DNA of 64,000 bases from Mycolicibacterium goodii (GTDB lineage Bacteria > Actinomycetota > Actinomycetes > Mycobacteriales > Mycobacteriaceae). The notes under the pieces are model-generated. The model was not told where the DNA came from and made no database searches. It worked only from the letters and a program-made list of their open reading frames with translations. Made by a program: the position numbers and the translations under genes. Every line of letters begins with the position of its first letter. Position 1 is the first letter of the stretch. The stretch is from positions 3,534,001 to 3,598,000 of the forward strand of contig NZ_CP012150.1 of the NCBI RefSeq assembly GCF_001187505.1, read 5' to 3'. Shown here one piece after another: positions 26,122-35,501 of the stretch.

Positions 26122-29100
26122 TCACGCCTGGCCTGCGGGTAGCACCGCAGGCTCGGTGGGAGTTTCTTCGGAGTCGCGCGCTGTGCGCGGTTGGGCGGCA
26201 GGGGGTTTCGTCGGCCACCAACTGAGCTTGCCGATCAGCACGGCCGCGGCGGGCACGGTGATGGTGCGCACCAGGAACGTGTCCAGCAGCAGGCCGACGC
26301 CGATGATGAAGCCGATCTGCACCGCGGCCAGCAGGCTGCTGAACGTCATGCCGAACATCGACGCCGCGAAGATCAGCCCGGCCGAGGTGATGACGCCGCC
26401 GGTGGCGCCGATCGTGCGGATCACCGCGGTGCGCATGCCGTGGACGGCCTCGTCGCGTATTCGGGAGATGAGCAGCAGGTTGTAGTCGGCGCCGACGGCG
26501 ACCAGCACCAGAAACGCCATGCCCGGTACCGTCCAGACGATCTCCTTGCCGAGGATGAACTGGAAGAAGACCACCCCGATGCCCAGTGCGGACATGTAGG
26601 AAAGGACAACGGAGAGAACGAGATAGATCGGTGCGACGATCGAGCGCAACAATGCGGCCAGGATCAGGAACACGACGATCAGCGTGACCGTGACGATGAA
26701 GCGGATGTCGCCGTCGTAGTAGGTGCGCACCTCGTTCTGGATGGACGAGAAGCCCACCAGGGAGATCTTCGCGTCGGCCAAAGTGGTGTTGGGGCGGGCA
26801 CTTTCGGCGGTCTTGACGATGTCCTCGACCTGATCCATGGCATCGGTGCCGAACGGGTCGAGCGCGGTCTGGACCAGATACCGGACGGAATGACCGTCGG
26901 GGGAGACGAAAAGTGCTGCAGCCTTGTTGAATTCCTCCTGGGTGAGGATCTGCGGCGGAATGTAGAAGCCCGACATCTGCGGATCCGACGCGTCGCGCTT
27001 CATCGCCAGCAGGAACTGCGAGGCCTGGTTGAGGCCCTGTCCCATGTTCCTGGTCTGGTCGACGAGGAGCTGGACACCCTGGGCGAGTTGGTGGCTGGAG
27101 TCGGCGAGCAGGTTGGCGCCCTGCTCCAACTGGTCGAGTTGGCGCTTGATGCTGCCTGCATCTTCCAGGCCCAGTTCACGCGCGGCCGAGGTGGCCTCCT
27201 TGATGCTCTGCTGCAGGCCGTTGACCGCCTCGTCGAGCGTCTCGTCGCCCTCGGTGGACTCCAGTTGGCGCCCGAGTTCGGCGATCTTGTCGAGGTTGCC
27301 GTTGTCCTTCGCGTCGACGATGCGCTGCAGGTCCGACCGCGCCGCGCCGCAGGCCGGATCGAGATTGCACTCGGGGCTGACGTTGAGGGCCCTGACGACG
27401 GGCGAGGCCCAGTTGTACACATCGGTGACGCGGGCGAGGTTGACGCCCATCGCCTTGCCCAGCGACCGCATGTTGGCGGCCAGTTCGGCGGTCTGGTCGA
27501 TCTGGTCGAGGGTCTTTTCGCCGCCGTACTTGGTCTGCATGTCGGCCAGCGCGCTTGCCAGTGGTCGCACCGTCACGAGCGCATTGGTGACCTGTGAGCT
27601 GATCTGTCCGAGCACATCGGCGAGTTGGTGTGCGCCGCCGCTCAACGCCGACAGGTTCGAGTCGTTGGTGTCGATCAGATTGGACGCCTCGTTGAGCTTG
27701 CCGCCCACCTCGCCGGCCTGCCATGTGGCCCTGGCTTCATGCAGCATCTCGCCGGTCGGCCGGGTGACGCCGCGCACCATCTCGATGTTGGGCAGTTGGC
27801 TCACGCGTTGCGCCATCTGTTCCATGTCGGCCAGCGCCTTGGGGCTGCGCAGATCCTGTGGCGACTGGATCAGGATGAACTGCTGGACGGTGCTGCTGAC
27901 CGGGAAGTGTTTGTCGAGCGCGGCGTAGCCCATGTTGCTGTGCGCATCGTCGGGCAGGTTCTTGCGGTCGTCGTAGTTGAAGTTCACCAGCAGTGCGCAC
28001 CCGGCCAGCGCCAGTAGTACGGCGAGGCTCGCGACGAGGTGGATGACGGGCTTGCGCACGATGTGCACGCCGGAGCGTCGCCAGATCCTGCCGGTCAGAT
28101 CCTTGCGGGGTTTGACCCAGCCGCGGCGACCGACGAGCACGACCATCGCGGGCAGCAATGTCACCGACGCGACGAATCCGAACGCGATGGTGACCGACAG
28201 TGCGGGTCCGACCGTGGAGAAGACGCCGAGATCCGTGAACGCCAACCCGAGGAAGGTGATCGCGACCGTGCCCGCCGATCCGGCGATCACCTTGCCGATC
28301 GAATCGAGGGCGGCGACGACGGCGTCGTCGGAGCTGAGCCCGGAGCGCACGCACTCGTGATATCGGCTGAACAAAAAGATGGCGTAGTCGGTGCCCGCGC
28401 CCATCATCATGGCGGTCATCAGCATGAGGGTCTGGGGGCCCAGGCCGATCAGATGGATCGCGCCGAGTCCGGCGACCGCCTGCTCGGCGACCACCAGTGC
28501 GCCGCCCATCATCAACAGCGGAAGCAGCATCGCAACGATGTTGCGGTAGACGATGATCAAGATCGTCAGCACGATCAGCACGGTGGCGATCTCGATGATG
28601 TGTTGATCGCGTTCGCCGATCTTGACGACGTCTTCGAACGTCGCGGCCGGTCCGATCACCTCCGCCGACAGCGTCGTGTTGGCGGTTGACTGCTTGACCG
28701 TGTCGACGATGTGCCGGTAGGCGGTCTGGCCGTCGGCGGTACCCATGGTTCCGGCCGCGCTGATCGGCAGTTGCCAGGCCTTGTTGTCCTCGCTGGTCAT
28801 CACCTGACGCAGTTCGGGGATGCTCACGAAGTCCTGCGTCGACAGCACATTGGTGGTGTCGGCGCGCAGCTTCTCGACGAGCGCGCGGTAGGTGTCCTCG
28901 TCGGCGGTCGTCAATCCGTTTTCGTTGCTGAGGATGGCGATCGCGACATTTCCCCCGCCAGTCTCGTTGAACGCCTTCTGCATATCGTTGCCGGCGGCGA
29001 ACACCTCGGAATCGGCGGGGAGAAAACCGGGGGGATTGCGTTCGGCGACTGTGGGCAGCGAAGGGACAGCCGCCAGCAACACACCCGCGACCGCCAGCCA

Positions 29101-29208
29101 GGTGGCGATGACAACGAGGGGATGGCGAACTATGAATCTCCCAAGACCGGAGAATCCTACCCGCGACAACCAATTTCGCGGCACGAAGCGCCGGAACATC
29201 CCCGTCAT
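26122..29208 (-). CDS. MmpL-family RND lipid transporter of the LOS-type locus
   Basis: A 1028-residue inner-membrane protein with two repeats of one plus five membrane helices, and two porter domains outside; the second holds a long coiled-coil-like insertion (about residues 510-760), as in MmpL proteins that export large glycolipids. The proton-relay Asp-Tyr pairs are present in G-T-D-Y-A-I-F (first half) and G-A-D-Y-N-L-L (second half). Its place beside Pks, PapA, FAAL, Gap and PE-PPE genes suggests it exports the acyl-trehalose LOS precursor, as MmpL8 and MmpL10 do for other acyl-trehaloses. No mmpS gene adjoins it. It is transcribed away from the glycosyltransferase gene across a 126-base gap that must hold both promoters. 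Confidence 0.92.
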   Translation of the reverse strand: MTGMFRRFVPRNWLSRVGFSGLGRFIVRHPLVVIATWLAVAGVLLAAVPSLPTVAERNPPGFLPADSEVFAAGNDMQKAFNETGGGNVAIAILSNENGLTTADEDTYRALVEKLRADTTNVLSTQDFVSIPELRQVMTSEDNKAWQLPISAAGTMGTADGQTAYRHIVDTVKQSTANTTLSAEVIGPAATFEDVVKIGERDQHIIEIATVLIVLTILIIVYRNIVAMLLPLLMMGGALVVAEQAVAGLGAIHLIGLGPQTLMLMTAMMMGAGTDYAIFLFSRYHECVRSGLSSDDAVVAALDSIGKVIAGSAGTVAITFLGLAFTDLGVFSTVGPALSVTIAFGFVASVTLLPAMVVLVGRRGWVKPRKDLTGRIWRRSGVHIVRKPVIHLVASLAVLLALAGCALLVNFNYDDRKNLPDDAHSNMGYAALDKHFPVSSTVQQFILIQSPQDLRSPKALADMEQMAQRVSQLPNIEMVRGVTRPTGEMLHEARATWQAGEVGGKLNEASNLIDTNDSNLSALSGGAHQLADVLGQISSQVTNALVTVRPLASALADMQTKYGGEKTLDQIDQTAELAANMRSLGKAMGVNLARVTDVYNWASPVVRALNVSPECNLDPACGAARSDLQRIVDAKDNGNLDKIAELGRQLESTEGDETLDEAVNGLQQSIKEATSAARELGLEDAGSIKRQLDQLEQGANLLADSSHQLAQGVQLLVDQTRNMGQGLNQASQFLLAMKRDASDPQMSGFYIPPQILTQEEFNKAAALFVSPDGHSVRYLVQTALDPFGTDAMDQVEDIVKTAESARPNTTLADAKISLVGFSSIQNEVRTYYDGDIRFIVTVTLIVVFLILAALLRSIVAPIYLVLSVVLSYMSALGIGVVFFQFILGKEIVWTVPGMAFLVLVAVGADYNLLLISRIRDEAVHGMRTAVIRTIGATGGVITSAGLIFAASMFGMTFSSLLAAVQIGFIIGVGLLLDTFLVRTITVPAAAVLIGKLSWWPTKPPAAQPRTARDSEETPTEPAVLPAGQA

Positions 29209-29334
29209 GCTACACGTGCCGAGACCTTCTCATCTGCGTGAACGTTCTGGTTTGTCGGATGTGCCCGTCCCTTATAGCGTGCTGGTGTCCGGGCAGGCAC
29301 ACACACCGATCGGTCGCCTGCCGAGCATTCCGGG

Positions 29335-30606
29335 ATGACGATGAGATTTGTAGTGGCAACCCACGGCACCCGTGGCGACATCGAACCGAGCGCCGCGGTG
29401 GCGCTGGAACTGTGCCGCCGTGGCCATGAGGTGCGGATGGCTGTCCCGCCCAACCTGGTTCCGTTCGTGGAGAACTGTGGCCTGTCCGCCGAGTCCTACG
29501 GCGTCGATTCGCAGCAGCAACTCGACGCCGACGCATTCCGTGATTTCTGGAAGATCCGCGATCCGTTTCGGGCCATCCGCGAAGGCCGCGAATACATGGT
29601 GGCGGGGTGGTCGGAGATGAATGCCACCGTCACCGGCCTGGCCGACGGTGCCGACCTGCTGCTGACCGGCACCACATACCAGGAAGTTGTTGCCAACGTT
29701 GCCGAAAGTCGACACATTCCGCTGGCAGCACTGCATTTCTTCCCGCACCGCGCCAATAGCCACGTTCTCCCCGTCCCGGTTCCGCAGCGTCTGGTGGAGC
29801 CGATGTGGGCGGTGGTGGAGTGGGGTTACTGGCGGCTGCTCAAGGGCGCCGAGGATGCGCAGCGGCGCGAATTGGGGCTCTCGCCTGCCAGATCCAGTTC
29901 GGTGCGACGCATCGTGTCCGGCGGTGCGCTGGAGATCCAGGCGTATGACGAGGTGTTCTTTCCAGGCCTGCGTGAGCAGTGGCGGGGAACCCGTCCGTTC
30001 GTCGGGGCGCTGACGCTCGAGCTTCCCACCGGAACCGACGACGACGTGACAGCCTGGGCCACAAGTGGAAAGCCGCCGATCTACTTCGGGTTCGGCAGCA
30101 TGCCGGTGCAGTCGCCGGCGCAGGCCGTGACGATGATCGCATCGGCGTGCGCGCAGCTGGGGGAGCGTGCCCTGATCAGCTCCGGTGCCTGGGACCTCGA
30201 CACGATCCCGGAATCCGACCACGTCAAGGTGGTCGGCGCGGTGAATCACGCCAATGTCTTCCCGCTGTGCCGCGCGGTCGTGCACCACGGCGGCGCGGGC
30301 ACCACCGCGGCGGGTCTGCGCGCTGCCAGGCCGACGCTGATCCTGTGGGTCGGCGCCGATCAGCCGGTCTGGGCGGCAGCGGTCCGGCGTCTGCAAGTCG
30401 GTACCGCACAACGCTTTTCGAAGGTCACGCCGGACTCGCTGCTGGCCGGGCTGCGCTCGGTACTGACGCCGCGGGCCGCGCGGCGGGCACAAGACGTCGC
30501 AGGGAAGATGACCGGACCCGCCGAGAGTGTCACGGCGGCGGCCGACCTCCTGGAAGAAAAAGTACGCACGCATCGAGCACGGAAAACGAATTCCCCGGCG
30601 ATGTGA
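29335..30606 (+). CDS. Glycosyltransferase, UGT/GtfB-like (GT1 family)
   Basis: A 423-residue GT-B fold enzyme. The N-terminus F-V-V-A-T-H-G-T-R-G-D-I-E-P-S is the nucleotide-sugar transferase start seen in mycobacterial Rv1524/Rv1526c and GPL Gtf enzymes. The C-terminal donor site contains H-H-G-G-A-G-T-T (about 321-328) and, further on, W-V-G-A-D-Q-P-V-W-A (about 341-350). It likely adds one of the glucose units of the LOS oligosaccharide to acylated trehalose in the cytosol. Donor and linkage cannot be assigned by eye. The start M-T-M-R-F offers ATG 29335 or 29341. It diverges from mmpL and precedes a methyltransferase gene. Confidence 0.88.
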   Translation: MTMRFVVATHGTRGDIEPSAAVALELCRRGHEVRMAVPPNLVPFVENCGLSAESYGVDSQQQLDADAFRDFWKIRDPFRAIREGREYMVAGWSEMNATVTGLADGADLLLTGTTYQEVVANVAESRHIPLAALHFFPHRANSHVLPVPVPQRLVEPMWAVVEWGYWRLLKGAEDAQRRELGLSPARSSSVRRIVSGGALEIQAYDEVFFPGLREQWRGTRPFVGALTLELPTGTDDDVTAWATSGKPPIYFGFGSMPVQSPAQAVTMIASACAQLGERALISSGAWDLDTIPESDHVKVVGAVNHANVFPLCRAVVHHGGAGTTAAGLRAARPTLILWVGADQPVWAAAVRRLQVGTAQRFSKVTPDSLLAGLRSVLTPRAARRAQDVAGKMTGPAESVTAAADLLEEKVRTHRARKTNSPAM

Positions 30607-30680
30607 ATTTCGGTGTGGCGGTTGATCTTGAGTTGCCTGCCGCCGTTTCGTACCGAGGTGGAACCGCCGTGGGACTTGGC

Positions 30681-30686
30681 TAGACT
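30681..30686 (+). promoter_or_regulatory. Candidate -10 element for a leaderless methyltransferase transcript
   Basis: TAGACT at 30681-30686 is followed by six bases and the ATG at 30693, so the expected start falls on the A of ATG. This also argues for 30693 over the in-frame GTG at 30687. Confidence 0.5.
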
Positions 30687-30692
30687 GTGTCA

Positions 30693-31391
30693 ATGCTGAC
30701 GCGCACGTTGAAATTGATTTCTTTGAAATGGATTACTTACGGGGGTTGGATCGCCGACCTGCCCGGACGGTTTCCACCGGCACCCCAGCGGGACCGGATC
30801 GAGGCCATTCTGGCCGCCAATCACAAACGTCTCGGGGCCCAGCAGGTGGCCGACGAGTACGACCTTCCCGATGCGAAATTCACTCCGCGCGAAGTGAGTT
30901 CGCCGTCGTTCCAGGGTGACATCTATGCGTGGCTGGTGATGCAGCGCAAGCCCGCGACGGTCATCGAGTTCGGTGCCGGTTTCGGCGTGTCAGGCATGTT
31001 CTTCGGCGCTGGTCTTGAGGCGAATCAGTCCGGACATCTCTACAGCTTCGAGATCAACGACAACTGGGCGGATGTCGCCGAGCAGTCCATCGCCCAGGTG
31101 ACGCAGCGATTCACGTTGACGCGTGGGGCATTTGAGACGCATGTGAAAGACGTCGTTCCTGGCCCCATCGATCTGGCTTTCGTCGACGGCATCCACACCT
31201 ACGACTTCGTCATGCAGCAATGGGACATTCTCCGGCCGCTGATGGCACCGGGTGGTCTGGTGTTGTTCGACGACATCACCTACGGCCAGGGCATGCACGA
31301 GGCCTGGCTGGATGTCGCCCGCTCGGACTCGGTGGCAGGCGCCGTGGAATTCCGCCGTAACCGGCGCCTGGGACTCGTCGAGGTCAAATGA
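30693..31391 (+). CDS. SAM-dependent methyltransferase, class I (cephalosporin-hydroxylase/MT-24-like)
   Basis: This 232-residue protein has a SAM-binding motif T-V-I-E-F-G-A-G-F-G-V-S (about residues 88-99), followed by an acidic loop L-Y-S-F-E-I-N-D-N-W, and I-D-L-A-F-V-D-G-I-H-T-Y that resembles the metal-binding region of sugar O-methyltransferases. M. smegmatis LOS carries 3-O-methyl glucose, so a sugar O-methyltransferase role is plausible. The start at 30693 fits a leaderless promoter (TAGACT). It converges on the second methyltransferase gene. Confidence 0.8.
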   Translation: MLTRTLKLISLKWITYGGWIADLPGRFPPAPQRDRIEAILAANHKRLGAQQVADEYDLPDAKFTPREVSSPSFQGDIYAWLVMQRKPATVIEFGAGFGVSGMFFGAGLEANQSGHLYSFEINDNWADVAEQSIAQVTQRFTLTRGAFETHVKDVVPGPIDLAFVDGIHTYDFVMQQWDILRPLMAPGGLVLFDDITYGQGMHEAWLDVARSDSVAGAVEFRRNRRLGLVEVK

Positions 31392-31394
31392 GGT

Positions 31395-31410
31395 AGCCGG
31401 CCAGCCGGCT
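31395..31410. terminator. Short hairpin between convergent methyltransferase genes
   Basis: AGCCGG (31395-31400), loop CCAG, and CCGGCT (31405-31410) form a 6-bp stem in the 18-base gap between the two stops. A T-run is lacking. Confidence 0.3.
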
Positions 31411-32033
31411 CAGCTCGACGAAGGAAGCTGCGAAAACACAAACATGCGTTGGTTTTCCCAGCTTTCTTCGTGTCGGCAGACATAGCCGCGATCGGTGAAC
31501 AACGACCGCAGTTCACCGTCGGTGTAGCTGTTCATCCAACCGTGCTGCAGACGCATCACCTTCTCCCGCGCGGCCCGCAGCGCGTGGGCGTTCGCGGGTG
31601 CGCACGCATAGGACGCCACGCACGTCGGGAACCGCTCGGCCAGCCAGTCCACCAGCGTCGGAAGTTCCTCGATGTACTCCAGCACACCCATGAACACCGC
31701 GACGTCATATGTGCCCGGCTCGAAATCCGGCAGCGGGCGGTCATTCAGATCGGCGACGATCGTGCCGGGGCCACGGTCGACGATATCGGACGGCACATAC
31801 GTGCACGACGGATCGAGATGGCGTTCCAGCACCCGTTTCGCGGCGCCGAATTCGATCACCCGGCTGCCGTTCGGGATCAGCTCCGCGGCGCGCCGCGAGC
31901 GGCTCTCCCACGAGGCGTAAATGTTGCGAGGTTCGGCCCACCGCCGGTAATCGGTCTTTCGACGCAGCGCGCCAAGCGCTCTCAACATTTGCTGAAACTC
32001 CTCGAACCTGTGAAATTCCGATGCCTGTTGCAT
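31410..32033 (-). CDS. Class I SAM-dependent methyltransferase
   Basis: A protein of about 207 residues with a degenerate SAM-binding core: G-S-R-V-I-E-F-G-A-A-K-R (about 54-65), then an acidic V-P-S-D-I-V-D and Y-D-V-A-V-F-M-G-V-L-E-Y-I motif after strand 4, as in methyltransferases acting on sugars or lipids. The start is taken as the ATG at 32033 (M-Q-Q-A-S-E-F-H-R); the frame stays open to a GTG at 32132, but those extra 33 residues look non-coding. It faces the pyruvyltransferase gene across the promoter region. It may methylate the oligosaccharide or pyruvate carboxyl of LOS; this is inference. Confidence 0.75.
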   Translation of the reverse strand: MQQASEFHRFEEFQQMLRALGALRRKTDYRRWAEPRNIYASWESRSRRAAELIPNGSRVIEFGAAKRVLERHLDPSCTYVPSDIVDRGPGTIVADLNDRPLPDFEPGTYDVAVFMGVLEYIEELPTLVDWLAERFPTCVASYACAPANAHALRAAREKVMRLQHGWMNSYTDGELRSLFTDRGYVCRHEESWENQRMFVFSQLPSSS

Positions 32034-32269
32034 CGCTGTGGTCTGATGCGGGCTGACCGGAACCGAACCGCGCGCCGCCGCTGTTGTTTTTGGAGCCTGT
32101 CCGGGTGGCTTCCGTATCTCACCAGATCTCACCAGTATGCCGAAGTGTGCCTACCGACAGGTCACGGGGTACGGTTGAACCTCCCTTGGCGTGCGCGTCC
32201 CGAGTGCGACGGCCGGCAGGACACAATCACCGGGACACAATCACACCGAAATTCCAGGAAGTACCTCTC

Positions 32270-33343
32270 ATGAGCCTGAACCGGGCAGCGGATCGTAGTG
32301 CGGCCGCGACGTCGTCGACCCCGACAGTGGGTTACCTGGGCTGGCACGGCAGAGGCAATCTCGGTGACGACGCCATTTACGACGCGGTGCGTGCGCAATT
32401 GCCCGGTGCCGGTTTCGTGGACCTTCCGGTGCTGCCGGGTGAGCGGGTCCGTGCGACGGTCACCGGGGTGAACCGAACCTTGCGACGCAGCGCCCAGGTC
32501 ATCGGCGGCGGCACGCTGATCGGCAGGCGGCACTGGCGCAGGTTGTCCGGCCGGGGCATGAAACTGACGGTCGCACAGGGCAGTTACGCCATCGGTGTCG
32601 GTGTCGAGGACCCGGTTTTCGAAGGGCGCCGCAGTGGGTCGGGGCCTGATGAGCTGAAGCGCTGGATTCCGCTGTTGTCCCGGTTTCGGGTGGTCTCGGT
32701 GCGGGGACCGCGAAGTGCGGAGTTGCTGGCCGATGCCGGGCTCGACGTGACGGTCGCCGGGGATCCGGCCCTGTCGTTGGCTCGACCGGACGAAGCGCCG
32801 CAGGACGGACTGATCGGGGTGAACCTCGGATTCGGTGACGATCTGTGGGGGCACGACCCGGCGGGTGTGGCGCACCAGATCTCATTGGCGGTACGGGATC
32901 TGTCGACGCGCGGGTACCGGTTCGTCGGGATCTTGATGAACGGCTCGGATCGGCGCTGGACCGAGCAGGCATTGGCAGGAACGGGAGCGCGGATCGTGAC
33001 CCCGGTGGATGCCGGTGCGGCCGCGGCCGAGCTTGCTCGTTGCTCGGCGGTAATCGTGAGCCGTTTGCACGCAGGCATTCTGGCGGCGTTGTCCGAGACG
33101 CCGGTGATCTCGTTGGAATATCAGCCGAAATGCCGGGATTTCGCGATGTCGATCGGCGACGAGCGATCGTTGATCCGAACCGACGAGCTGACCGCGTCTG
33201 CCGTGGTGGAGCGGGTGCTGGCCGCGCTGGACGATGCCGTGGCGATCCGCGCAGGCACCGGCGCCGCGGTCGACGAGCTGCGTACCCGGTTGCACGCCGA
33301 TTACGGTATCCTGCGGACCGATTTGGGTCTGTCTGTTCCATGA
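32270..33343 (+). CDS. Polysaccharide pyruvyltransferase family protein
   Basis: The 357-residue protein shows the pyruvyltransferase pattern (Pfam PS_pyruv_trans): an N-terminal G-Y-L-G-W-H-G-R-G-N-L-G-D-D-A-I-Y, a central S-V-R-G-P-R-S-A-E-L-L, a D-P-A-L-S-L strand end, and a C-terminal V-I-V-S-R-L-H-A-G-I-L-A-A. The enzymes move pyruvate from phosphoenolpyruvate onto sugars as a ketal. M. smegmatis acyl-trehalose LOS carries 4,6-linked carboxyethylidene (pyruvate) on glucose, so this enzyme is the natural candidate. I take the ATG at 32270 with AGGAAG about eight bases upstream; the frame remains open upstream without support. A weak terminator-like hairpin follows. Confidence 0.88.
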   Translation: MSLNRAADRSAAATSSTPTVGYLGWHGRGNLGDDAIYDAVRAQLPGAGFVDLPVLPGERVRATVTGVNRTLRRSAQVIGGGTLIGRRHWRRLSGRGMKLTVAQGSYAIGVGVEDPVFEGRRSGSGPDELKRWIPLLSRFRVVSVRGPRSAELLADAGLDVTVAGDPALSLARPDEAPQDGLIGVNLGFGDDLWGHDPAGVAHQISLAVRDLSTRGYRFVGILMNGSDRRWTEQALAGTGARIVTPVDAGAAAAELARCSAVIVSRLHAGILAALSETPVISLEYQPKCRDFAMSIGDERSLIRTDELTASAVVERVLAALDDAVAIRAGTGAAVDELRTRLHADYGILRTDLGLSVP

Positions 33344-33400
33344 TCATCGCGGTGCGGCAAAACCGTTGTGGTTTGCCGGGTCCGCACGTTCCCGTATCGC

Positions 33401-33420
33401 ACCGGAAGGCCGGTTTTTTT
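33401..33420 (+). terminator. Probable weak intrinsic terminator after the pyruvyltransferase gene
   Basis: ACCGG (33401-33405), loop AAGG, CCGGT (33410-33414), then seven T residues (33414-33420). The stem is only five pairs, so efficiency may be low. Confidence 0.45.
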
Positions 33421-33603
33421 GGCCCGTCACCGATTCGTGATCAACGATTTTCCCCGGTAGAGTTCCTCGCGATGCCGGCCTTCACGACCCCTTTTCGGGC
33501 CCCGCGAACTGATGCGGACCGCTGCCGTGTCGGTGCGCCGCGACCGCAGCGCCGCGCAGTTTCGCCCACCCCATCATCTCGGTAACGCGGGAGGGAGTTC
33601 TCG

Positions 33604-35490
33604 ATGCGCGTTGTGATGCGCGATGTTCGCATGACACTCATCGCTGTCCTGGGTGTCATTGCGGTCGGTCTTGTTTCGACGGTCGTCTCCGTCGCGGCGG
33701 CCGCAGCGAGGACGACGGTGTTGATCATGGGCGGGTCGGGTGATCCCCTCAGCACCGATCAGGACGGGCTGCCGTTCATCCGGGACTACACCGCCAAGGC
33801 GGTGGCCAACTTCGTCACCCCGTCGGCGGCGCGTCCCGAGACCGGTATTCCCGGCGGACCCTACAACGCCGTCGCGGTCATCACACCGGCCGAGTTCAAT
33901 TCCGGCCACCCGTCTGACCACACGTTGACGTTCGACAAATCGGTCGCGGCGGGCCTGGAGAAACTCGACACCTGCATCGAGTCGGGCGACGCGTGTGACA
34001 TCAACGAGGACCTCGGGTCCGACCGGCCCGCACCCGGCGACGATCTGGTGGTGTTCGGCTACTCGCAGAGCTCGGCGATCGCCACACTCGAAAAGATCCG
34101 GCTGGCGGAGAAGTACCCGTTCGGCGAGGGACCGGACGTGTCGTTCATCCTCACCGCCAACGGGAACCGGCCCAACGGCGGATTCCTGGCCCGCGGCCCG
34201 CAGGGGTTCACCATTCCGCTCGGGCTTCCCTACGGCGGAGCGACGTTCAACGGTTCGACCCCGACCAACACCCAGTATTCGACGATCGACATCGCCTACC
34301 AGTACGACGGCTGGGCGGATCAACCGATCAACCCGGCCAATCTGCTGGCCGTCGCCAACGCCAGTGCGGGACAGCGGTTGCTGCATCCGCACTACGCCGA
34401 CCACAGTCTCGACGAGCCCGGCATCATCGATCAGGGTCAGTACGGCGACACCAGATACCTGATGATCCCCGCCGACACGCTGCCCCTGCTGTACGAACTG
34501 TCGCAGACCCCGGTGGTCGGGTCGTTCCTGGCCGACGTGCTCGATGCGCCGCTTCGGGTTCTCGTCGAGGCCGGCTACGACCGTACGTCGAGTCCGGGAG
34601 AACCCAAGCCGTGGACCCTGATTCCGGCGAAAGACCCGCTGAAGACCGCGGCCGACTTCCTCGTCGCGATACCCACCGGGTGGGACAACGCAATCGAGGA
34701 TGTCAACGGAACCCGCCCGTTCGGCACGCAGCGTCCCGGCCCGTTCGGGGTGGGCGGTCCCGACGTGGACTACCTCGATCCCTCCGAGCTCGACCCGTCC
34801 GACCTCGATTCTTCCGGGGACGAGGATTCGGCCACACCGGCCACATCGGTCTCACGGGAGACGGATTCCCGGGCCGAGGCGGTCACAGACCAAATTGAGG
34901 CGGCCACCGAGACGGCCACCGAGAAGGTCGCGACCAAGGTGGCGACCACGCTTGCGGGGGCGGTGTCGACCGTCGAATCCGAGCCGCAGACCGCCGAAAC
35001 GGACGAAGCCGCAACATCCGAGACGGATTCGGAAACCTCCTCGGACACCGCGCACCCGGCACCCCAGAAGGCACCCGAGAAGGCACCCCAAAAAATATCC
35101 CTGAAGGCGCCCCAGAAGACGTCCCAGAAGACACAGCAGGCGGACACGACCGTCACGACCGGCAGTGAGGACAAGGCTGTGACCAAGACCGCTGGTGCGA
35201 CACCGGATCCGGAGCAGGCCGCGAGCGACGGCGGCACGTCGGCAGGCAGGCATTCCTCGGGTGTCACCGCCAAGCCTTCGGAGAAGGAATCGACGCCGAA
35301 ACACCGCGCGGCAGAATCGGACGCCGGTACTCAGAAAACACCTCGGAACACGGGCACCAAGGCCAAGCACGCGGCATCGGACGGCAGTGACCGACAGGAT
35401 CGGCAGGCCAAACCTGGTGGGGCACACCGCGCGGCCGACAAGAACTCTGCTGGTTCGGACAAGTCGGCGGCGTCGGCCGCCAAGAGTTAG
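33604..35490 (+). CDS. Secreted PE-PPE-domain acyltransferase/hydrolase (Chp1/Chp2-like) with long low-complexity tail
   Basis: A 628-residue protein with an N-terminal hydrophobic signal or anchor (about 10-34), then a PE-PPE (PF08237) alpha/beta-hydrolase domain (about 40-330). The nucleophile elbow is G-Y-S-Q-S with Ser154. In the sulfolipid and polyacyltrehalose loci, the related Chp1 and Chp2 move acyl chains between lipid intermediates at the outer side of the membrane. By analogy this enzyme would complete acylation of trehalose LOS. The C-terminal 240 residues (388-628) are acidic, then Lys/Pro/Thr-rich with K-A-P-Q-K-type repeats; this tail is unusual. GGGAGGGAG six bases before the ATG supports the start. 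The Gap-like gene follows 11 bases later. Confidence 0.85.
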   Translation: MRVVMRDVRMTLIAVLGVIAVGLVSTVVSVAAAAARTTVLIMGGSGDPLSTDQDGLPFIRDYTAKAVANFVTPSAARPETGIPGGPYNAVAVITPAEFNSGHPSDHTLTFDKSVAAGLEKLDTCIESGDACDINEDLGSDRPAPGDDLVVFGYSQSSAIATLEKIRLAEKYPFGEGPDVSFILTANGNRPNGGFLARGPQGFTIPLGLPYGGATFNGSTPTNTQYSTIDIAYQYDGWADQPINPANLLAVANASAGQRLLHPHYADHSLDEPGIIDQGQYGDTRYLMIPADTLPLLYELSQTPVVGSFLADVLDAPLRVLVEAGYDRTSSPGEPKPWTLIPAKDPLKTAADFLVAIPTGWDNAIEDVNGTRPFGTQRPGPFGVGGPDVDYLDPSELDPSDLDSSGDEDSATPATSVSRETDSRAEAVTDQIEAATETATEKVATKVATTLAGAVSTVESEPQTAETDEAATSETDSETSSDTAHPAPQKAPEKAPQKISLKAPQKTSQKTQQADTTVTTGSEDKAVTKTAGATPDPEQAASDGGTSAGRHSSGVTAKPSEKESTPKHRAAESDAGTQKTPRNTGTKAKHAASDGSDRQDRQAKPGGAHRAADKNSAGSDKSAASAAKS

Positions 35491-35501
35491 CGTGGTGTGA
35501 T

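Noticed and set aside
34990..35460. Repeated AAG-GC[AC]-CC-type words that look like a short tandem array
   Set aside because: They are the coding repeats of the Lys/Pro-rich tail of the PE-PPE protein, not a CRISPR array or independent repeat.
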